Below, in pieces: positions 47,294-57,063 of a stretch of DNA of 64,000 bases; the first letter of the stretch is position 1, and each line of letters opens with the position of its first letter. The translations under genes and the position numbers were made by a program. This stretch comes from Promethearchaeota archaeon (GTDB taxonomy: Archaea; Asgardarchaeota; Lokiarchaeia; Sigyniarchaeales; SOKP01), in NCBI GenBank assembly GCA_019058445.1, contig JAHPZA010000006.1:248001-312000 (forward strand), given 5' to 3'. Below the pieces are notes generated by a model. The model did no database searches, was not told where the DNA came from, and saw nothing but the letters and a program-made list of their open reading frames with translations.

Positions 47294-48118
47294 ATGGTTG
47301 ATATAATCTTAAATAACGAGAAGAAGCATGCTACATACGAGTATATTATTAACAAACTCAATCGCGAAGGAGCCTTGCATTTTTCATTAATTGATCCAGA
47401 CCCATTTCGACAAAGTCCTAGTAAAGCTGCAAAAATGGGAAAACTAGCTGAACAGGCAGGAACAGATGCAATACTAGTAGGAGGGAGTACAGCCTTTGAT
47501 CAAGTGTATGTGGATAAAACAATAGAATTAATTAAAAAAGATGTCCAAGTACCTATAATTATCTTTCCTGGAGGGTTTGCGAACGTATCTAAGAGAGCCG
47601 ATGCTATTCTGTTCATGTCAGTTCTAAATTCTAACAATCATTACTTTTTCATAGGATATCAGGCACTTGGTTCTTATTTAGTTAAAATGGCGGGCATTGA
47701 ACATATTCCAATGGGATACCTCATAATTGAACCGGGAGCTTCAGCTGGATGGATTTCTGATGCAAAACTTCTTCCACGAAATAAACCTAAACTAACTGCC
47801 GCATACTCGTTAGCAGCGGAAATGTTTGGATTTAAACTCATATATTTAGAAGCAGGTTCTGGTGGAAATAGTATTCCTCCAGAAATCATCAAATTATGCT
47901 CGCAAGTTCTAAGTATACCTATTATTGCGGGAGGAGGAGTTCAAACGAAAGAGGATGCTGCTGCTTTCGTGGAGGCAGGTGCCGATATAATTGTAATGGG
48001 CACATTTTTAGAAAATAATCTCATGAAAGATAAGGGAGCATCATTGAAAGTAATTATTGATGCAATTAAAGATACCGCAAAAAATTCTAATAATAGAAGA
48101 ACCTTCCAAAAAATATAG
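47294..48118 (+). CDS. Geranylgeranylglyceryl phosphate synthase
   Basis: Forms the first ether bond of archaeal lipids from glycerol-1-phosphate and geranylgeranyl diphosphate. A TIM barrel of 274 residues with SLIDPDP near the N-terminus, ILVGGSTAFD, FPGGFANVSKRADAILFMSV, YLEAGSGG and IAGGGVQTKEDA, all characteristic of the GGGPS/PcrB family. ATG with AAGGAG upstream. The partner enzyme for the second ether bond is encoded at 62186-63088. Confidence 0.94.
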   Translation: MVDIILNNEKKHATYEYIINKLNREGALHFSLIDPDPFRQSPSKAAKMGKLAEQAGTDAILVGGSTAFDQVYVDKTIELIKKDVQVPIIIFPGGFANVSKRADAILFMSVLNSNNHYFFIGYQALGSYLVKMAGIEHIPMGYLIIEPGASAGWISDAKLLPRNKPKLTAAYSLAAEMFGFKLIYLEAGSGGNSIPPEIIKLCSQVLSIPIIAGGGVQTKEDAAAFVEAGADIIVMGTFLENNLMKDKGASLKVIIDAIKDTAKNSNNRRTFQKI

Positions 48119-48146
48119 AGCTAAAATAAAATTGCTAGGATTTTTA

Positions 48147-49274
48147 TTACTCGCCACAGTAATTATTTCCTACATAATTTTCTAATCCCTCTAAAATGCT
48201 TCTTGTACCCTCTTTCTTGTAAACATCCATTAAATCATTACGAGTTGCAGTTACCCCTCTTCTAGCAGATAAATATCCCATTAAAACCGTAGCAATAGCT
48301 TCTTTTGCTTGTTCTGGTGTAAATTCTGGATCCTTATCTTTAATTATGCAATCCACAAAATACTCATCTTCTATTCTTGAAGAAATATCATAATATTTTG
48401 GAAATGGACTATGCTCAATCTCAGGTTCATGCCATTTATTTTTGTTTTCGCCCATCTCTTTGCTGCTAGAGAAAATTTTCACAGGATTTTCCCATGAATG
48501 ATCCTCCAAAATGGTACCTTTTGTACCATATACTTCAATTTGGTTTGTAGGGGTAGTTCTTACGACAAAACTTACCACAACATTTGCAACGGCACCTTTA
48601 CTAAACTTTAAGAACATCATGGCATTATCTTCAGCCTTTTCTTGTAAGGTTGTGCATTGTTTTGTTATCCAACTATATGCTGCTTCTACTTTATCATTTA
48701 ATATCCAATTCATTGTTGCAAATTTATGTGCACCCATATCCATCAAAGAGCCACCTCCCGCCTTTATTGGATGTCCTTTCCAAAATCCTTCTCGCATTAA
48801 TCCTGGAATCTCATTTACGCCTTCATATGAACGGATTAAAACCACATTTCCGATTAACCCTTTCTGAATTGCCTCCATTATATATTTATGAGCAGGCAAG
48901 AACCGATGATTTTCAGCAATCATAAATTTAACTCCCGCTTTTCGGGTAGCCTTTATCATTTGGTCACATCCTTCAAGTGTAGTTGCCATTGGTTTTTCAC
49001 AAAGAACATGTTTTCCGGCTTCAGCAGCTGCAATTACCATCTCTTCATGGAGAAAATGGGGAACCATAATTAAAACGGCGTCTATATCACTGTTCAGAAA
49101 TTTATCCAAATTTGAAAAATAATCCATTTTATAATTTTTGGCCGCTCTTTTTCCTGCCTTTTCATTAATATCGTAACAAGAAACAAACTTTATTTTTTTT
49201 ATATTTCTGGTTCCCGCACTGTGAAAGGCCCATGCTCCACCTAATCCTATGATTCCAAATTTGACAATATCCAT
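48147..49274 (-). CDS. Gfo/Idh/MocA-family oxidoreductase
   Basis: 375 residues. N-terminal Rossmann fold beginning FGIIGLGGAWAFHSAG (a tryptophan replaces the usual small residues of the glycine motif), then the family hallmark CEKPMATT, a substrate-domain HRF segment and the GGGSLMDMGAHK stretch. These enzymes oxidise or epimerise sugars and inositols with NAD(P). No signal peptide. It converges on the lipid genes and is divergent from the M24/SDR/PHP group. Confidence 0.86.
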   Translation of the reverse strand: MDIVKFGIIGLGGAWAFHSAGTRNIKKIKFVSCYDINEKAGKRAAKNYKMDYFSNLDKFLNSDIDAVLIMVPHFLHEEMVIAAAEAGKHVLCEKPMATTLEGCDQMIKATRKAGVKFMIAENHRFLPAHKYIMEAIQKGLIGNVVLIRSYEGVNEIPGLMREGFWKGHPIKAGGGSLMDMGAHKFATMNWILNDKVEAAYSWITKQCTTLQEKAEDNAMMFLKFSKGAVANVVVSFVVRTTPTNQIEVYGTKGTILEDHSWENPVKIFSSSKEMGENKNKWHEPEIEHSPFPKYYDISSRIEDEYFVDCIIKDKDPEFTPEQAKEAIATVLMGYLSARRGVTATRNDLMDVYKKEGTRSILEGLENYVGNNYCGE

Positions 49275-49417
49275 AATAATGAAATTGAACTAATAAATAA
49301 ATAAATTATCAAGCCTCTATTTAAAGTTTGATCACTCTATATAAGTAAAATAATTAAGTTAATACTCTTTACAAAAATTAAATTTCTTTAATATCAAGAT
49401 AATTTTGATGATTAAAC

Positions 49418-50551
49418 ATGGCAGACCCGATTGGTTATAATAAAGATAAAGCAAATGAAATTTTAAATAAATATGATATTGATTTATTAATTGCTTCTAC
49501 ACCTGTGAATGTTTTTTATTTGACAGGATTACCGGTATTACATGTTGCTCCAAATCCAATTTTATATGTCTTACAGAATCAATATCCTTTTTTAGGTTTG
49601 GTGCGCAGAGATGGGGAAGAAAGTGCATTAATATGGTCATTATATGATAGTGTTGAAGAGTTTTCATGGATAGATCCAAGTGAAGTTTATCGAGTAGGGT
49701 CACTTAATGCTTCCAAGAAAATTCTAGCAAGAAAGATAAATGAATGGAATTTATCTAACAAGACCATTGGAATTGAGTCATTCATGCCTTTTTACCAATA
49801 TGAAGCATTGAAGAAAGAATTTCCTAATGCAAAAATTGTTAATGGAGATCGTGCTTTTATTGATATGCGGATGGTTAAAACCGAGGAGGAAGTGCGACGG
49901 ATAAAAAAATCTACGGAAATTGCGGATAAAGCAATTCAGGCGTGCATAGATGCTACAGAATTAAATGTGCTTGATACAGAATTATTGCAAATCGCTCGTA
50001 GAACTATAGTCGATGAAGGAGCCGAAGGGTGGGATCATCTTACGCAGAATATTGGGCCGTCTGATCCTGAAGCACCAGGTACAGGAATTCCAGTAACTCC
50101 TAATGATATTGTTAGATTTGATTTTGGAGCTGTATGGCAAGGATATGTATCTGACATTAGTAGAGGTGTTGTTGTCGGTGAAATCCCTAAAAAAGCTAAA
50201 GAAGCGATGGATGTTATGATACAATTGCAGGAATTTTGTGTTGAAAACATAGAAGTTGGCAAGAATTCTAATGAATTATATAAAGAAGCTCAAGCGTATT
50301 TAAAATCAATTTCTAAAAGAGGTTTCTACTTAATTACAGGGCATAGTATTGGATTAGAATGTGAAGAAGCACATCTTTTTAGCGCTATAGAATCATATGA
50401 TGTGCCTTTTGAAGAAAATATGGTCCTTGATATAGAAGTTTGGTTAAGCGTGAGAGGGCAGGGATTAGTTGGTATTGAAGATTGTTATAGAGTTAAATCC
50501 AAAGGTTGTGAACGATTGTCTAGCTTAGATAAGGAAATTGTTCTTAAATAG
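49418..50551 (+). CDS. M24-family Xaa-Pro dipeptidase/creatinase-like protein
   Basis: 377 residues with a creatinase N-domain and a pita-bread C-domain. All metal ligands can be placed: Asp in FDFGAVW, Asp in SDISRG, His in TGHSIGLECEEAH, Glu in LDIEVW and Glu in GIEDCYR. Could be proline dipeptidase or a C-N hydrolase of the creatinase type. Followed 11 bases later by an SDR gene, so the pair may act in one pathway. Confidence 0.85.
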   Translation: MADPIGYNKDKANEILNKYDIDLLIASTPVNVFYLTGLPVLHVAPNPILYVLQNQYPFLGLVRRDGEESALIWSLYDSVEEFSWIDPSEVYRVGSLNASKKILARKINEWNLSNKTIGIESFMPFYQYEALKKEFPNAKIVNGDRAFIDMRMVKTEEEVRRIKKSTEIADKAIQACIDATELNVLDTELLQIARRTIVDEGAEGWDHLTQNIGPSDPEAPGTGIPVTPNDIVRFDFGAVWQGYVSDISRGVVVGEIPKKAKEAMDVMIQLQEFCVENIEVGKNSNELYKEAQAYLKSISKRGFYLITGHSIGLECEEAHLFSAIESYDVPFEENMVLDIEVWLSVRGQGLVGIEDCYRVKSKGCERLSSLDKEIVLK

Positions 50552-50562
50552 GGCTATAAATT

Positions 50563-51339
50563 ATGAGAGTTAAAGATAAGATTGTGGTATTAACGGGAGC
50601 AGCTTCCGGGATTGGTAGGGCAACTGCACTTCTATTTGCCCAAGAAGGGGCAATTCAAGTACTTTCGGATATTGACGAAGATGAATTAAAAAAAACATAT
50701 GATTTAATTGAAGAGGGAAAAGATAGAACTATCTTTATGAAAGTTGATGTGAGAAAGCCCGAAGAAGTTAGAAATATGATAGAAACTACCATTGAAAAAT
50801 ATGGAAGAATTGATGTTCTCATTGTGAATGCAGGCGTTGTCAGGGTTGGTTCCGTAGAAAATTTCCCAGATGATGATTATGATTTATTGATAGATGTAAA
50901 TATTAAGGGAACACATTATACTTGCAAATATGCGGTTCCCTATTTTAAAATACAAAAATTTGGTTCAATTATAACATTAGCTTCTGTTGCTGCTCACATC
51001 GGACAAGTAGCTCATGCGAATTATTGCTCTACAAAAGCTGCAGTTTTAGGATATACTAGAGCATTAGCATTAGATTTAGCGCCTTACAATGTTCGAGTGA
51101 ATAGTGTCTCTCCAGGGGCTACAGATACTCCTATGCTCCAAAGTGACGTCGCAAAACAGGCAAAGGACAGAGGGGTTTCTTATGAAGAAGTTAGAAAGGA
51201 ATTTGAACAAGAAGGCGTGTTAGGTCGATGGGCTAAGCCTGAGGAAATTGCTACAGGCATTTTATTTCTAGCCACTGAAGAATCGTCATACATGACTGGA
51301 GCGGATTTACGCTTAGATGGTGGATGGACAACCCAATAA
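50563..51339 (+). CDS. Short-chain dehydrogenase/reductase, copy 1
   Basis: 258 residues with the classical SDR features: TGAASGIGRA for NAD(P), NAG in VNAGVVRVG, catalytic Ser in LASVAA and Tyr-x-x-x-Lys in YCSTK, and a PGATDTPM loop. FabG- or glucose-dehydrogenase-like; substrate unknown. Tightly linked to the M24 gene upstream and followed by the PHP gene 88 bases on. Confidence 0.9.
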   Translation: MRVKDKIVVLTGAASGIGRATALLFAQEGAIQVLSDIDEDELKKTYDLIEEGKDRTIFMKVDVRKPEEVRNMIETTIEKYGRIDVLIVNAGVVRVGSVENFPDDDYDLLIDVNIKGTHYTCKYAVPYFKIQKFGSIITLASVAAHIGQVAHANYCSTKAAVLGYTRALALDLAPYNVRVNSVSPGATDTPMLQSDVAKQAKDRGVSYEEVRKEFEQEGVLGRWAKPEEIATGILFLATEESSYMTGADLRLDGGWTTQ

Positions 51340-51427
51340 ACTGAATATTTTTTATAATTTTCTTTTTAAATTATTCTAAATGAATTGAAGTAAATTCTAT
51401 GAGAAGAAATAATTTTCTAAATGTAAA

Positions 51428-52009
51428 ATGACAGTAATCGACATGCATATTCACCTAAAATATCGATCCTCTTGTTCCAATCTTTCAATGTATGATTTAT
51501 ACTGTAATTTATCCGTTTCTTTTAACGCGGTGTGCATTACAGACCATTGGAAATTAGCACCTTTGAAATATAATCCATACCAAGATCTAAAAATCTTTTA
51601 TGGTGCTGAGATTTCTTGCAAATTAGGTGATATTTTGGCGTATGGAATAAAATATATTCTTCCCAAAAAGAAAAACTACGATGCTGAAAATGTAATAGAA
51701 TTTATCCATAAACAAGGTGGCATAGCAGTGTGCGCTCATCCCTATACAAATAGACATGAAGGTTTTGGTGATTATGTGTATGAATATGAATTCGAAGGCA
51801 TTGAAATCAATGGATCATTGGATGAAAAATATCATCGTTTAGCTGAAAAAGCTGCAAATTCAATGGACATTCCAACATTAGGAGGCAGTGATGCTCACTC
51901 AATACGACAATTAAATACATTTGGAACGAAATTCGAAAAACCAATAAACTCAATAAAGGATATTGTTGACGCAGTTAAAAACAAGGAATGTAAGGCTATA
52001 AAAATTTAA
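51428..52009 (+). CDS. PHP-domain phosphoesterase
   Basis: 193 residues with the metal-binding signature of the PHP superfamily: DMHIHLKYRSSC, CITDHWK, GAEIS, CAHPYTN and GGSDAHS. These proteins hydrolyse phosphate esters, for example histidinol phosphate or 3',5'-nucleotide ends. Last of the M24-SDR-PHP group and convergent with sulfatase copy 3 (28-base gap). Confidence 0.88.
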   Translation: MTVIDMHIHLKYRSSCSNLSMYDLYCNLSVSFNAVCITDHWKLAPLKYNPYQDLKIFYGAEISCKLGDILAYGIKYILPKKKNYDAENVIEFIHKQGGIAVCAHPYTNRHEGFGDYVYEYEFEGIEINGSLDEKYHRLAEKAANSMDIPTLGGSDAHSIRQLNTFGTKFEKPINSIKDIVDAVKNKECKAIKI

Positions 52010-52037
52010 AACGCTATTGGTTAAAGAGAGCTATAAT

Positions 52038-53564
52038 TTATCCGTGAGCAATAGGCTCGGGATAGCGATTTTGAATTTTTATAATCTCATGAATTAATTT
52101 ATTTACCAATTTAAATCTTAATTCTTGTGATCCTTTTTCATGCCATAAGTTATTAAGTTCATGAGGATCATTTTTTAAATCATATAATTCTCCTGTATCT
52201 TCTCGACCTTGATAAATTGTAATTCTATAATCCTCAGTTACCATTGTTCTAACTCGCATTGGTGTTTGATAAGTTCCTTTCTTCATCTTAAAATCCTCAT
52301 CTTCTTCAATAATGCATTGATCTCTCACTTTATACTTAGGATCTTTTAGTATCGGAGTCAAATCATGACCCTGCATACCTAAAGGATGAAATTTACAATC
52401 GATCTCAAGCAAATTTAAAATTGTTGAGGGGATATCAATAGAACTTGCTAGGGAATTTGTAATAGAATTGGGTTCAGTAATATTTGGTACATTCCAAATC
52501 AACGGAACATTAATAATTCCACGATAATGAACCATTCCTTTAAAAATAATTCCATGATCTCCGCAGATCTCTCCATGATCGCTTGTAAAAATCACCATAG
52601 TGTTTTTATCTAGACCGAAAGAAGAGAGGGCGGCTAATATCTGGCCAACGCTAAAATCAATCAGGGAAATTGTCCCATATGTATACGCTAGAAACTTTCT
52701 TATCTCCTCTTCGCTCGTTTTCCGAATGTAAGCTGAATTGTCATATGCGTTCTCTAGATATTCTCCTATAATTGTATGATTATCTAACGTATCATTAAAG
52801 CTTGGAGAAAGATTCAAATCCTCAGGATTATACATCTCCCTATACTTTCCCGGAGGGCATACGGGATGGTGGGGATCGGGAAATGAACAATGCAAAAAGA
52901 AGGGTTTATTTTCGTAACATCCTTCTGAAAATCTCTTGAAAAAAGCAATAGTTTTTTCAGTTATATATGAACTTTGATATAATTCTACAGGGAACTGTGT
53001 GTCATAATATGATTTTTGAAAAAGCTTGTGTATTCTTTTTTTTATCGAATCAACTAATTTGGGACTTCTTTCTTCTAACCAATCAAGATAGTGCCCTGTA
53101 ACGGCATCACCATGCCCTACAACTAAATCTACCTCATCCAACCCATAATAAGGTGTGGGAATGATAGGACGTTTATCCTTAGGCTGAAAAGTCCAACCAA
53201 GCATCGGTTCCACAGAGTTACATTTTCGGTCAAAAAGAGGTGTAAAGCAATTTAAATGAATCTTTCCAATGGAGCTTGTATGATATCCACATTCTCTTAA
53301 TGTTTGCGAAAAAGTAGGGATTTTTGTATTCAGATTTATGCCATTGCATCTAACTCCATGAATACTTGGATATGTCCCCGTAAAAATAGTTGATCGATTC
53401 GGCATACAAATCGGATTGGTACAATAGGCATTTGTAAATTTTATCCCATCACTGGCTAAAGAATCAATATTTGGTGTTTTTATATCAACGTTTCCATAGC
53501 AAGCCAAATGGTCAGCTCTGAGCTGGTCGCATATTATAAATAGAACATTCATTTTCTCATTCAT
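52038..53564 (-). CDS. Sulfatase (arylsulfatase family), copy 3
   Basis: 508 residues, a close paralogue of copy 1: the same CMPNRSTIFTG formylglycine site, GHGD, FTSDHGEICGDHG and FKGMVHYRG. No signal peptide. It is the last gene of the seven-gene minus-strand run with KDG-type kinase, BKACE, isomerase, UroD-like, GPH-6 and SDR-2, so desulfation of the imported compound is its likely place in that pathway. Confidence 0.87.
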   Translation of the reverse strand: MNEKMNVLFIICDQLRADHLACYGNVDIKTPNIDSLASDGIKFTNAYCTNPICMPNRSTIFTGTYPSIHGVRCNGINLNTKIPTFSQTLRECGYHTSSIGKIHLNCFTPLFDRKCNSVEPMLGWTFQPKDKRPIIPTPYYGLDEVDLVVGHGDAVTGHYLDWLEERSPKLVDSIKKRIHKLFQKSYYDTQFPVELYQSSYITEKTIAFFKRFSEGCYENKPFFLHCSFPDPHHPVCPPGKYREMYNPEDLNLSPSFNDTLDNHTIIGEYLENAYDNSAYIRKTSEEEIRKFLAYTYGTISLIDFSVGQILAALSSFGLDKNTMVIFTSDHGEICGDHGIIFKGMVHYRGIINVPLIWNVPNITEPNSITNSLASSIDIPSTILNLLEIDCKFHPLGMQGHDLTPILKDPKYKVRDQCIIEEDEDFKMKKGTYQTPMRVRTMVTEDYRITIYQGREDTGELYDLKNDPHELNNLWHEKGSQELRFKLVNKLIHEIIKIQNRYPEPIAHG

Positions 53565-53602
53565 TATAAATCAAAAAACATATTGTAAATTTCCTAATTT
53601 AA

Positions 53603-54358
53603 TTACATTGTCATGCCTCCATCAACTAGGAGACTCACACCTGTACAAAATTCATTTGTAGTAAGAAACAAAACACCTTCTGCGATTTCTTCGGGTGTTC
53701 CAAGACGACCCAATCTTTGACGTGCTATATACTGATTTCTCACTTCTTCATAATTTCCTCCTCTCTCTCTGATTCTCTGTTCTAAAGATGGTGAGTCAGT
53801 AGTTCCTGGACAAATTGCATTCACGCGAATTTTATCATCAATATAATCAGCTGCCATTGCTCTGGTCATTGATAATACGGCTCCTTTCGAAGCAGTATAT
53901 GCTGCTCTGTTAGGGACTCCTTTAAAAGCAACGGATGATGCATTATTGACAATTACTCCTTGTGTCTTTTTAAGATAAGGAATGGCATATTTGGAAACAA
54001 GATATATCCCTCGAACATTGACAGCCATTGTTCTGTCCCAATCTTCTGTAGAAATTGTATCGACAGCACCCCCTAAAACAATACCAGCATTATTAAATAA
54101 AATATCGATTTTTCCATAAGTTTCTACTGTTTTTTCTATAATTAATTTTGCTTGTTCTTCTATTGACACATCTGCTTGGATAAAGAAAGCCTCTCCTTTT
54201 GAATTGTTAATCTTCTCGACAACTCTCAAAGCAGATTTGGACACAGAATTACAGCAAACTTTTGCACCTTCTTTAGAAAATAAAATGGCTGTGGCTTCTC
54301 CTATTCCTGCTCCTGCTCCGGTTATAATCGCTACTTTTTCCTGAAGTTTCATAACCAT
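53603..54358 (-). CDS. Short-chain dehydrogenase/reductase, copy 2
   Basis: 251 residues: TGAGAGIGEATA, NNAGIVLGG, NASSVAFKG and YTASKGA. The C-terminal CPGTTDSPSLEQR loop and FLTTNEFCTGVSLLVDGG are usual for FabG/sugar-dehydrogenase-type SDRs. Between GPH-6 and sulfatase-3 with gaps of only about 40 bases, so it probably oxidises the imported sugar or its desulfated form. Confidence 0.9.
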   Translation of the reverse strand: MVMKLQEKVAIITGAGAGIGEATAILFSKEGAKVCCNSVSKSALRVVEKINNSKGEAFFIQADVSIEEQAKLIIEKTVETYGKIDILFNNAGIVLGGAVDTISTEDWDRTMAVNVRGIYLVSKYAIPYLKKTQGVIVNNASSVAFKGVPNRAAYTASKGAVLSMTRAMAADYIDDKIRVNAICPGTTDSPSLEQRIRERGGNYEEVRNQYIARQRLGRLGTPEEIAEGVLFLTTNEFCTGVSLLVDGGMTM

Positions 54359-54401
54359 AATAAAAAAAAATTATTTGATTATACTTCTAATTAACCACGC
54401 T

Positions 54402-55766
54402 TTAAGATTTTTTCAATTCCTGTAATCTTTTTTCATGGAGAATTTTTAATTCATCATTCATTTCACGGAATTTTGTATAATTTATTGGAAACAAGCTAAA
54501 AACTACTAATGCAAGTATACCAACAATGAATGGTATCAATGAAACCAATAATGTTAAACCAAGTAACGCTGTAGGGGTTTGAGATTCGCTTCCTGCTTGA
54601 AATCCAAAAAGGAATTGCACAATTATTAGAGCTAAGCCTGAAAGAGCTATTGATAATCTCGCAATTAAAGATAATATTCCATTATAGGTAGCCTCTCTTC
54701 TTTTTCCTGTTTGCAATTCATCATAATCTATTGCTGCACTAAAGGGTACCTCAGTCATTAAAACCCCCCCTATCCCGAATCCGGGAATTAAAGTAACAAT
54801 TACCAATGTGAAAAAATCCCCTATAAACACCACAGGCAAGATTCCAACAGCCATAATTCCTATCGCAAATAATAATGCATATTTAGGCCCCTTTTTAGCA
54901 TATACCCACCTCCAAAAGGGAATACCGATAAGAGCCCCTAATGCTATTCCAAGTGCTGCAAATCCTATTAAAGCCTCATCCATTTTAAGAACAAATTTAG
55001 CATATAAAGGAAGGGCAATTAAAGTTATAGCAAAGCAACTATCAATTAAAGTATATGTCAAAGCCATTATTACAAATGATTTATTCTTGAAAGTTTCTTT
55101 GAACGCAGCAATAACCGGAAGTGGTTCGTCAATTTGATATTCTTTTCTTTCTTTGGTTCCTAGAAGTGAAAGATACATTGTTATAGATACCACTATTCCA
55201 AAAGTCAGCCCGGTTAATGGCCATCCAATTGCGGAAGCTACAAGTGGAGGAAAAATAATGCCAATTAATGAGGAAGTAAAAGCTATTGTATCTTTTATTG
55301 CCACTACTGTTGCGCGTTCTTTCTCATCCTCATACATTTCAGTGTATAATGCTGACCAAGCCGTCATTGCTAAGGTAAATCCCGTATCAAACAGAAAAAG
55401 CATAAAAAGGGCATGAAAAAATATTAGGATCTCACTGGTCCAAGGAACCCACCATAACAAAATGAAACCCACCCCGAGAGGGATTGTTCCAAGTATAATA
55501 TAAGGTACACGGCGTCCCCATTTCGTGATTTTTTTATCCATGTAATATCCAAATAAGGGATCATTAACCGCATTCCATAGCCCATACAATACAAACACTA
55601 ACCCTACTAGCTCAAGCGATAATCCTACTTTTACCGCGTAGAAAAAAACAAAAAAAGTACCCACCATATTATAGGGAAGGGCAGAAGTTACACCTCCTAA
55701 AGAATATAGTAAATAACCTTGGCGTGAATGTACTCTCTCGTTATCACTAATATTATCTTCACTCAT
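54402..55766 (-). CDS. GPH-family (MelB-type) symporter, GPH-6
   Basis: 454 residues, about 12 helices; motif LWNAVNDPLFGYYMDKKITKWGRR, with Asn in the first cation-site position. The loop before the last helices reads AIDYDELQTGKRREATYNG. Placed between UroD-like (98-base gap) and SDR-2 (43-base gap) on one strand, it is the likely uptake system of the seven-gene catabolic run. Confidence 0.86.
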   Translation of the reverse strand: MSEDNISDNERVHSRQGYLLYSLGGVTSALPYNMVGTFFVFFYAVKVGLSLELVGLVFVLYGLWNAVNDPLFGYYMDKKITKWGRRVPYIILGTIPLGVGFILLWWVPWTSEILIFFHALFMLFLFDTGFTLAMTAWSALYTEMYEDEKERATVVAIKDTIAFTSSLIGIIFPPLVASAIGWPLTGLTFGIVVSITMYLSLLGTKERKEYQIDEPLPVIAAFKETFKNKSFVIMALTYTLIDSCFAITLIALPLYAKFVLKMDEALIGFAALGIALGALIGIPFWRWVYAKKGPKYALLFAIGIMAVGILPVVFIGDFFTLVIVTLIPGFGIGGVLMTEVPFSAAIDYDELQTGKRREATYNGILSLIARLSIALSGLALIIVQFLFGFQAGSESQTPTALLGLTLLVSLIPFIVGILALVVFSLFPINYTKFREMNDELKILHEKRLQELKKS

Positions 55767-55864
55767 AATAATTATCTATCTCTCAATTTTAGTTTAAATA
55801 AATATTGATCAATTTCATATAAAATACTTCATACATAGTATGGAGAAAAAGTGAATGAAATTAT

Positions 55865-57028
55865 TCATGGTTTAAAATTTTGAATTATTTCAGCAATCAT
55901 TTCCACCTTACAAATGTCGCCATTCGGGGGAAGTTCATCTGATACTCCGAGAATCAGATTAGGAGAGAATATTTCCAAAACTTTTTGAGTATATTCTCTA
56001 AGATATTCATTTGAATATTCAGGTAAAAATAAAATTGATGGAATGCCATCTAATAAAACCTTATCTCCAATCGAATCTTTTAATTCTTCTAATGTTACAT
56101 CTCCTTGAGGTTTGGGAGTTAATGCCTCAAGCCCATCAAATGGTAAATCTGCTAAAAGAGGTAATAAATCCTTCAATGAACCATCCATGTGGATGTGGCA
56201 ATATTTGCCTGCCTGATGAAGTTGTTTTACCCTTCGTTCAAAATAAGGCATGAGATACTTCTTAAATTGAGGAGGAGGCGATAAATCGGCATCAATGTTT
56301 TCCCCAAAATTAATGACTTTTAGGGGAGATTCCGCAATGCTATCGTACATTTGATCATCCCATTCTTCTAAGAAAGATATGAATTTTTCCATCTCATTTG
56401 GATGGCGCTTAAGGAAAATTACGGTACGAACAAATCCCATGGTAATTTTAACTAATCTCTGATATGGTGATGAAAATAGATAAGTACTCACCACTCCTAA
56501 ATCCCCTATTTGCTTTTCTGCTCTTATAAAGTTCTCTTGAAGAAATCTGAATTCAGTATTTTCTAAAATGTATTGCATGATTTTCATATCTCCTACGGAT
56601 TTTACGGGAAATTCAGTATAATGCCCTCCAAGTCCACCGCCCACAGCTATCGCTTCAGTTAAATTGCCTAAAGGAGTTTTATATTTTGTAATCGTTTCAT
56701 CCTTTTTATTACCTCTTTGAGTAGTAATTTCTATTTTTGCTTCTGGATTAATTCTAGTATCGATAAGAGGAAGATATAAGGTCTCTTCCGAATATCTAGG
56801 ACTTGCTCCAAGCATTTTGTATATGTCTAATTGGCTTTTTTTTAAAAAACGTTCAGGAATTTTGTCTTTTAATTGTTTAATATGTTTTCCTTTCTTAAAG
56901 AGCCTATTTCCTAAATACCAATAGTAGATCCGTGGGCTAAAAACAATTCTATCTATTTTCTTTTTTGCGAAAGTATTCAGGATCCCTTCCTTATTTGAAA
57001 GTTTTGAACTCATTGTTAGATTTAACAT
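55865..57028 (-). CDS. Uroporphyrinogen-decarboxylase-like protein
   Basis: A TIM-barrel protein of about 387 residues of the UroD/MtaA superfamily. The C-terminal half shows HIHMDGSLKDLLPLL, then DGLEALTPKPQGD, LLDGIPSI and GVSDELPPNGD. In methyltransferase members the first motif is HxCG with a zinc-binding cysteine; here Met-Asp replace Cys-Gly, so the metal chemistry probably differs. True haem synthesis is unlikely in this sugar context. Start uncertain: ATG at 57028 or 57013. Confidence 0.7.
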   Translation of the reverse strand: MLNLTMSSKLSNKEGILNTFAKKKIDRIVFSPRIYYWYLGNRLFKKGKHIKQLKDKIPERFLKKSQLDIYKMLGASPRYSEETLYLPLIDTRINPEAKIEITTQRGNKKDETITKYKTPLGNLTEAIAVGGGLGGHYTEFPVKSVGDMKIMQYILENTEFRFLQENFIRAEKQIGDLGVVSTYLFSSPYQRLVKITMGFVRTVIFLKRHPNEMEKFISFLEEWDDQMYDSIAESPLKVINFGENIDADLSPPPQFKKYLMPYFERRVKQLHQAGKYCHIHMDGSLKDLLPLLADLPFDGLEALTPKPQGDVTLEELKDSIGDKVLLDGIPSILFLPEYSNEYLREYTQKVLEIFSPNLILGVSDELPPNGDICKVEMIAEIIQNFKP

Positions 57029-57063
57029 CAATACTAATTGAAAATTAAAAGAGTAATTAACTT

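Noticed and set aside
55865..57028. True uroporphyrinogen decarboxylase of haem synthesis
   Set aside because: No other haem gene is present, the context is sugar catabolism, and the conserved motif differs from HemE.
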